DNA from: Toxonevra muliebris
Taxonomy: Eukaryota; Arthropoda; Insecta; Diptera; Pallopteridae
Assembly (NCBI GenBank): GCA_963691655.1
Contig: OY829326.1
Coordinates: 83,755,235-83,819,234, forward strand
Reading direction: 5' to 3'
Length of the DNA stretch: 64,000 nucleotides
The stretch's first letter is position 1. Each line of letters opens with the position of its first letter. The translations under genes and the position numbers were made by a program. Below the pieces are notes generated by a model. The model saw nothing but the letters and a program-made list of their open reading frames with translations. It was not told where the DNA came from and made no database searches. Positions 57,391 to 64,000 of the stretch are shown here, one piece after another.

Positions 57391-57512
57391 CACAGCGGTC
57401 TTGAAGCAGCGGCAAATATCTTCAAAATGCACCCAACCAAATTTAAGATTCTGGAAGAATTTGGAACTGCGTAATATTTGGTTGGGTTCATTTTGACTAT
57501 ATTTGCTACTGC
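57391..57512. repeat. Repeat unit, direct and inverted copies (hairpin)
   Basis: 57,391-57,441 repeats the start of the unit at 56,612. 57,446-57,512 is its inverted form (AGATTCTGGAAGAATTTGG, then TTGGTTGGGTTCATTTTGAC). The two halves can pair over about 37 bp with a short loop. The open frames on both strands here (57,214-57,564 minus, 57,290-57,496 plus) are not taken as genes. Confidence 0.7.
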
Positions 57513-57884
57513 TATAATATAATTTAACTGAGTTTTTATTTGTGGATATCTTGTTAATTGCCACTTTTTACGCAACTTTCTTCGTTGGTTGACGAGATCT
57601 AAGATTTTTTTGGGTAATTTTGTTCAAATAACTTCTTTTTTGAGATAGGACTAATGAGATACTAACGGTAGAATTTGGGATGCTAGTATTTAAAGAATCG
57701 TTTAGTTTATGCTTAAAGTAGGCCCAGTCTGTTAATTTGTTTGCGAGATATGGAGGCAACCCTTTTTCATTGACTCCCAGTTGAATTCAGCTCCGTCTTC
57801 TATATTCAATATACGCCTCGGGATCTGACTTATCAAAAAAATGTTTTACAATGTTATGCCGAATGCGAAAGGCGAGGTGGTGCC
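57513..57884. other. Non-coding gap
   Basis: No gene recognised between the repeat cluster and the tRNA-like head. Confidence 0.45.
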
Positions 57885-57950
57885 GTCCAGAGCATTGAAC
57901 CCGGGCGCTGTACTTGGCAGACCAGCACACTAACCACTACGGACACTTTC
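57885..57950 (-). mobile_element. tRNA-derived SINE head
   Basis: On the minus strand GTAGTGGTTAGTGTGCTGGT (within 57,918-57,942) and GGGTTCAATGC (57,892-57,902) form A- and B-box regions. The A box resembles those at 5,031 and 33,977. It is not a canonical cloverleaf. Confidence 0.6.
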
Positions 57951-60900
57951 GAACAATTCGCTAGTTGTTAAACGTGTGGGGATTATGCTTACCAATTACG
58001 AATGTACAACAAACTACACTTGCATTATACAACACTAGAAATAAATCAAAAACCAGCGTATAGCCTGATAGCTATTGTGTGAGAACACATCTATTTTTGG
58101 GACATTACAGAACAATAGAATATTACATATGAAAGCACATTTAAGATCTCACACCATATATTTGTTCCGTATTATCTTAATGAAAAGGATTTATCACTTG
58201 AGAAAGAACAATGCAAAGCCTAAAATAATAAACAGGAATAAATAATATAATTTGGTGAATTGCAGAGATCGAACCGATGAAGATTTCAGTGATCATTGTC
58301 TATAATTCATGAATAATTCATTCAGTCTTCGTACGCATTCGCTATAATGCACATGAAGAGCGTGAGCAGAAGTGTTAACACTTTTCAATTGCCATTTAGA
58401 TTCAAGTGAGCTATGCTGCGCCGATTCTGAAGTTAGTGAAGTGCAATGGAGTACAGTTGGGCTTGTTATTGCAAGATGAGATGTACTCGGGCTGACGCAA
58501 CTCCATTTTTAGCTTCAGCCAGCAGCGCATAATTGTGTAGAGCAACTTAAATGATGCACGATTCGTTGTCGTCGTCGTCACTGCAGCTTTGCGATATACG
58601 AAAAATACTTGCGCATACTCCACAAAAAAGTTCAATTCACACACAAGAAAACCATAAAGATGAGGTAAAAGTGATTGTGATAGCGCAGCCGCAACTTGGC
58701 TGTTTTTCATGGATGGGTTGGTTGTGAATCTTATGTGCCAATAAGCATGTAAGTAAGTCTTGGCCCGGGCTTGCAAAAATAATGGTGATGACCTCAAAAC
58801 ACTCACATTTTTCACATTTGTGTGAAGTGTGAACGATGATGGGGCGCGATTACGACGATGTGCTGTATGATTTGGAGGGCTTCAAAAGGTACTAGCATTT
58901 ACCAACTCGTCATCGCGGCTCATAGTCCTCCACGTCTCATAGTCATCAACATCGTAAAAGACTGTGAGAGAGAAAACGTTGCTTAGATTGCATTGTAGCA
59001 TTGAATTGAAGCAGCCACTGGTTGTTGGTTCCCCAAGGAATCATTATGAAAATAATAGCAGAAAATAAAAAGGATGAAATGAATGGTGCACTCACTGTGG
59101 AACGCATAAAGCGGAAAGTAAAGAAAATGCCAAAAACGAAATCGTCCCATACATAGTAACTACAAAGCTTGCTTGCTCGCTGCTCGCTTAACAAGCTGTA
59201 TTTGCCGTGAAACACAACACCGATTTGTATAAATCATATTCAAGCATTCACGATGAACGTGTTGAAGAAACAATGGTTAGTCGGTTGGCTGCTTGTTTGG
59301 TCGGCCTCTTGCCTCTCCACTTGAGGCTCCATAACCATCACCATTACATACACTCTTCACTCTTCCTCCACCTCCTCCTAGTCCTCCCCCCATGCGGACG
59401 GAATGTGTGAATTGCAAAACGTGACACGCTCATATCGCTTGTTTCGAATCTTTGAAAATAATAAAAATAATAATGCAGAGAGTTTTCGAATGATTCCATT
59501 TCTTGTAGTCTTTTTTTTATTTATTTTTGTGTACTTTTGCAAATATATGATGTAGTTACATACCTGCAACGTCATCGTCATCGTCGTCGTCATTGGACTA
59601 AGGTTTCGCTTTTGTGACCTTACAGTTTTATGTATATTTTTTATTTTATACTGCTATGAAATACTGTTGCATACCGAAATGTCAGAATATGTACGAATAC
59701 AAATACAAGTACATACTAGTATGTGTGTATGTGTGTATACATGCGCTTAGTAGAGTTACAGTCTTATTTCATACATAAACACAGATGCGCACATGTGCAT
59801 GTATTTGTGTTTGTGAATTGAGATGCAATGCACAAGTAGTGAACCTGACTCTCCCAAAAATGTCAGTTTAAATTTTCATCAAAGTTGGCCAACGTTCAAG
59901 GGGGTCAACTTTGAGTTTTTGTCATCTCGCAATCAGAAAAATTGCACTCTTGAGAGCTGCTCCCTGGCACTAATGTAGTCAACGTATATAAATGCATGCA
60001 CAATATGCTTTAGGGTAGCACAAAAAATGTAGAAATCATTGAATCTGGAAAATGCAATCGCCCATCAGTGGCGGTTCTAGGATTTCGGTTTGGGGGGGCT
60101 GATTTTACTAAATTAAAAGATAAATATCAGACTCCCTATCGACCAAAACCCAGACTTCGACTAACAACTAGTGCAAAAATTTTATCAAATACAGGTCAAA
60201 AATTAAAAGAACTGGAACAAAACTGAGATCAGACTAGAATTCAAATACTTTTTTCAGATCGAAGTTCAAACCAAGAAAAGAACCAAATTCAGATAAAAAA
60301 TTTGGGTCAAAATTAGACCAAATTCAGATCACAATCTTGATTATGACTTTTCTGATGGATTTATATTGTTAAATGATCTATTTTGAGAAAACAATTTGAA
60401 CGAAATTTTAATTTCCTTTGAGAAAAAAGGTTGATGAAAAAATTTGAAACATCTCTATTATTTGGTCGAAACAAAAACCCGGAAAAATGAAATTAAGAAA
60501 ACAGTAGAGTTGGATAGTACTTTAAAATATATATTCATATCACTCTTAGCATCGATATCACTATTAATATCGGCCTGGTGGTGAGTTTACGATTTCACAA
60601 CTCCATAACAAAGCAGCTCATTTTTATGAAAAATTAAATACGTTCTTTAAGCCTGTTATACATTACTTAATATGTAAATATATCTTAATTTGACCAAAAA
60701 ACCAATACGTTTTAAATTTCAACGAGATCCGTACACGCTTTCGGATACCGGGCAACGACCGTTTAATAAAAAAACAATGCTCAGACCAAGAATCGGACCA
60801 GAATTCCAACAAAAATCGACCAAAATAAGATCAAATTCATGTCAAAAATCGTTTACTTCTACCGTTAAGTATTACTTAGCGGGGCACATGTGGTCTGGCC

Positions 60901-61002
60901 AGGCCCATATGTATTTTCATACAAATGTATGAAATTGATATGATATGATGAAATGATATGGAATAATGTTGGCATAGACTAGTGACTTGATATAAAATAA
61001 AA
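57951..61002. other. Non-coding stretch with a GC-richer island and a lone MITE end
   Basis: About 58,300-59,820 is more GC-balanced, with GTCGTCGTC and CATCGTC runs and open frames on both strands (58,411-58,815 minus, 58,946-59,215 minus, 59,207-59,410 plus) that match nothing. CAGTGGCGGTTCTAG at 60,066-60,080 resembles the terminus of the 19,491 MITE family, but no partner end was found. 60,115-60,345 and 60,770-60,855 carry a very degenerate repeat rich in GACCAAA and CAGATCA. Confidence 0.45.
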
Positions 61003-61311
61003 ACAAATCCAATGGCGTTAGATCGCCTGAACGAGGCGGACATTCCACCGGACCATTTCTTGAGATAACACGTTCACCGAATTTGCCTTTCAATAAATCG
61101 ATTGTAACGTGTACTGTGTGGCTAGTGGCATCGTCTTGTTAAAACCACATATCGTTGATGTCAAGTTCATCCAATAATCTTCCAACATAACACGATAGCG
61201 CTCTCCATTGACGGTAACATGACGGTTGTTTTCGCTGTAAACGGGCTCGTGGTGGTCATATGACCGAAATCGAATTTCATTCATAAAATGTAATGCTGGC
61301 ACTACACCCAC
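61003..61311 (-). pseudogene. Mariner-family transposase fragment, DD41D spacing
   Basis: The minus strand from 61,311 reads EIRFRSYDHHEPVYSENN then VTVNGERYRVML. After a frame change near 61,140 come QDDATSHT, LLKGKFGERVISRNGPVE and PPRSGDLTPLDL. QD (61,133-61,135) and PLD (61,007-61,009) are the second and third catalytic acids with 41 residues between them, the spacing reported for the DD41D group of IS630-Tc1-mariner elements. The DNA-binding region and element ends are absent, so this is a fragment. Confidence 0.82.
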
Positions 61312-64000
61312 AATAAATTTGAACTCAATATCTCGAAAAATTCTGTTTTAGATAAAATTGTTATGTCCTTAATGGAATTTAAAAGGAATTACCAACATTC
61401 TAGCCAAGGAATCTTACAAACTCAAAGCTAAAGCTAATGGGAGAAAATATATGGGTTTAAGGTGGTCACAAGTTTTCTTAAATTTTTAAGTTCGTACTTG
61501 ATTATTATTATAAAATGAATAAATAAATGGTACTTTTATGACTGTAAGTCTACTTTTTTCCAGAGTGTATACAGTAAGTCACAAAATTGTCTGAAAATAA
61601 CGATTATTTTCCAATTTTTACATTTAAAAATCATAGGTAAAAACTGGTCGTAGATAGATGTTTTAGGTAGTTTTGCATAATTTTCGGTGAGCTCTTTCAA
61701 AATATGCTATGATTTGAATATGATAATTTTTATGAATTCCTATTTTTGATAATAATTATATTCGATTATAAAAATAAAAATTAGTTTTAATTTTTATATG
61801 GAAGAATTGAAATAAAATTGAATCTTAATTGTTATTCCTTCAACAATAAAAATAAAAATCATTATAATTTTTATTCATTGAAGAATATAAATAAAAATCA
61901 CACATGCTAGTAATATCAGCTTGAAGAAGCTACTGTTTGTTAAACTTAACTTTTACGAATTAAATTAATTATAGTAGTAAACTAAAAACATATTTTTGTC
62001 AACACTTTTTGCTATACTTTGCTTAAAAAATAAATAAATTATGATAAATATTATTTGTGATTTTTATTTATATTTTTCAAAAATAAAAATTTTGAGTGAT
62101 TTTTTCCCTGCAAAAAAATTATTATAAAGTTTTAATTGTTGTAAAATTTTTTATGTTAGTAAATAAGTAATTATTATTTTTGATTTATAAAATAAAACCT
62201 CTGAAAATAACTTTTATTTCTCTATTTTTAAAAATTTTCTTCGTAAATGTTATATTTCTCACTGATCTAAGTAGATGAAAATAAGGGGAAAACAAATTTT
62301 TAAATCTGATAATATCTAAGGGCCCCGCATTGGTCATGAAAGTTCAGAAATTTTGAACATAATTTTAGATTTTTCAACATTTCTCAGCCAAAATCTGTTT
62401 AAAAGCACACAACTTACAGTACCTTGGTAAGTTAAATTTAAGTACCACCTTATTATAAAACAAGTTTTACCTGACACCCAACCGAATTTTTCTGCAATTT
62501 GGGTTCCCTGATATACAATAATTATTGGAGAAGTATCCAAATAGATATATTTATATGCAAAACTGCAGAGTACAACTGACTGTGGATCATTTGTACAGCT
62601 ATAACAAATGACTCTTCCACACTGGCCCGGTATTATGCGGCCTATATGAAAGCGCAGTGGCGATATGACAGAGTACTGAGGCATTACACATACGATAGTT
62701 GCTTACCGTGTTGCAATGTTTGGGATGAGAGTGATAAGGGGATGAGAAGTGTTAAGGAAACAGGAATCTCATAGTTCTGAGGAGTACGGGACGGTTAGAT
62801 TTCCATATTTGCTGTTACTTTGTGTAAAAAAATTATCTAATTGGATTGATAAGGAAAAGGTGGATCTCACAATATAAATCATTTCGATGCAACTTTCTTT
62901 TAAGATTTGCACCAAGAAAAGCTAAGAGAATACTCACTGCTTGCGCTGACTATTAAAGTATGTGTTAACAATAGTCGCGATAAAATCAAAGAAATGATCA
63001 GAAAATTCCTTTCAATACAAGAAAGGTAAGTAGAATTTCCAGAAAAACAAAAATAATAAATTGGCAAAGATAATATACCCACAAATCACCTGGAGTTGAT
63101 TTACGTTTCAAGACCTTGCCAAAAATAATACCGCTTGGGACTATATAAAAATAGCAGCACCAAAAAAAAAAAAAAAAAGAGGGCTTTCAAAAGGAGTAGA
63201 AGGAAATATACACATTTAGATAAAGAAAGGATCTAAATTTTTCCTCTAAATACAAAACACAAGACCTTGAATGTCAATGAATTAATTTTCTATCATTCTT
63301 CATTTCCGAACTTCATTTCGCAAGTGTTGCGATTTTTTGGTAGAAATAGCATAATTTTAATTTTTCTTTCCATCTTAATAAACAAACATAAACTTCATAC
63401 ATATATGAATATAACTATAAGTATATATGAATGTATATAGCTTCTAGTATTATAAAAAGCAAGCGAAGTGAATTGAAAATGTTCCCAATTTCGTTAAATA
63501 TATTCGTTTATATACGTAAAGGTAGAGAGACTTCAAAGGGCGGTAGTCATAAACGAAAATGGATGGAGGAGAAAACTGGAGAGACGTCAGCGTAAATATT
63601 TAGTTGATGCCCAATTTCGTTAAAATTTAATATTTTGGCAGTAGCGAACGAACATGTATTCTCTCTCATATGAAACTAAATAGCTTTAATTTTTTAGTGA
63701 GGTGTTGATATTTCCATTGGATTATGATAAAAAATTATTCATGTCGGTAGTAAAAATAAAATTAAGTAGGTACTCTCTTTTTTTATACATATAGAATTTG
63801 TTAAAATTTTATCTTTTCACTGTTTTTGCTAGTATTAATATCACTATATATTACAATACCTTCGATACTTTCCTATTAATAAGATAGAGAAGCAGAACGA
63901 GGACGAGAAGGAGAAGAGGAGGATGCGAAGCAAAAGTACCACCACAATAACAAAGATGCAATAAACATTCGCCGAGTGGTGTTCCAAGAAACAACAACAA
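61312..64000. other. AT-rich non-coding stretch
   Basis: 61,700-62,230 is a degenerate AATAAAAAT-type low-complexity region. A second copy of the 39.2-kb foldback arm lies at 62,315-62,395. An A tract is at 63,162-63,178 and a purine-rich AGGAGAAG tract at 63,895-63,932. The frame at 62,334-62,684 (minus, 116 residues) is unassigned. Confidence 0.5.
62315..62395 (+). repeat. Second copy of the 39.2-kb foldback arm
   Basis: CCCCGCATTGGTCATGAAAG, TTCAGAAATTTTGAACATAA and TTTTTCAACATTTCTCAG follow the order of 39,222-39,300. No mirrored partner arm was found within reading distance. Confidence 0.6.

Noticed and set aside
58262..58285. B-box-like GGTTCGATCTC on the minus strand.
   Set aside because: No matching A box at the proper distance could be confirmed.
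61700..62230. Repeated AATAAAAAT phrases as a possible satellite.
   Set aside because: No consistent period; looks like general AT-rich low complexity.
1..64000. CRISPR arrays, bacterial operons, ribosome binding sites, phage genes, telomeric TTAGG arrays.
   Set aside because: None seen; the sequence is clearly eukaryotic and none of these patterns occurs.

Overview
The window reads as AT-rich nuclear DNA of an insect, most likely a higher fly (Cyclorrhapha). This is inferred from the runs of CATATGTATG-type and CAA/TTG trinucleotide simple repeats and from the repeat content: piggyBac, mariner-like, hAT-type and TAA-target miniature elements, jockey/R1-like LINE pieces and a tRNA-derived SINE family. 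The species cannot be fixed from sequence alone. There is no operon structure, no true tRNA or rRNA gene and no CRISPR array. I find no convincing host protein-coding gene on either strand, so the window is best read as a large intron or an intergenic region.

Layout. 1-5.9 kb: AT-rich DNA with three inverted-repeat structures, a tRNA-like SINE head and a GACTCCAA minisatellite. 5.9-11.7 kb: non-coding, with a more GC-rich island at 9.6-10.5 kb. 11,763-13,870: a structurally complete but dead piggyBac element, with 15-bp perfect terminal repeats and TTAA on both sides. 14.5-15.1 kb: a 5'-truncated LINE reverse transcriptase (minus). 18.3-19.5 kb: simple-repeat-rich island, then a 156-bp hAT-type MITE. 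20.4-20.8 kb: GGATAAAAT minisatellite plus a tRNA-like head. 21.8-22.6 kb: a decayed unknown element marked by CAACTTGAG repeats. 26.3-27.1 kb: LINE RNase H piece followed by a SINE. 27.4-28.8 kb: two inverted-repeat elements. 31.95-34.0 kb: two more SINE copies. 36,312-37,177: a hAT-type non-autonomous element with an exact 8-bp target duplication. 39.2-39.5 kb: foldback repeat, with a second copy at 62.3 kb. 40.9-42.1 kb: two different LINE fragments end to end. 43,780-44,297: a MITE with 34-bp terminal repeats and TAA target duplication. 52,869-54,144: a DD37D (maT-like) transposon with a single obvious frameshift in its transposase. 54.5-55.5 kb: a palindrome of about 1 kb. 56.6-57.5 kb: a repeat unit present in direct and inverted copies. 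61.0-61.3 kb: a DD41D-type mariner-family transposase fragment.

The features do not act as a pathway; they record successive insertions. The best candidates for something undescribed are the 1-kb palindrome (possible hairpin-RNA source), the several MITE families defined here by termini and target duplications, and the dispersed tRNA-derived SINE. Everything rests on reading by eye. Family names come from motifs, and identities and ages were not computed.
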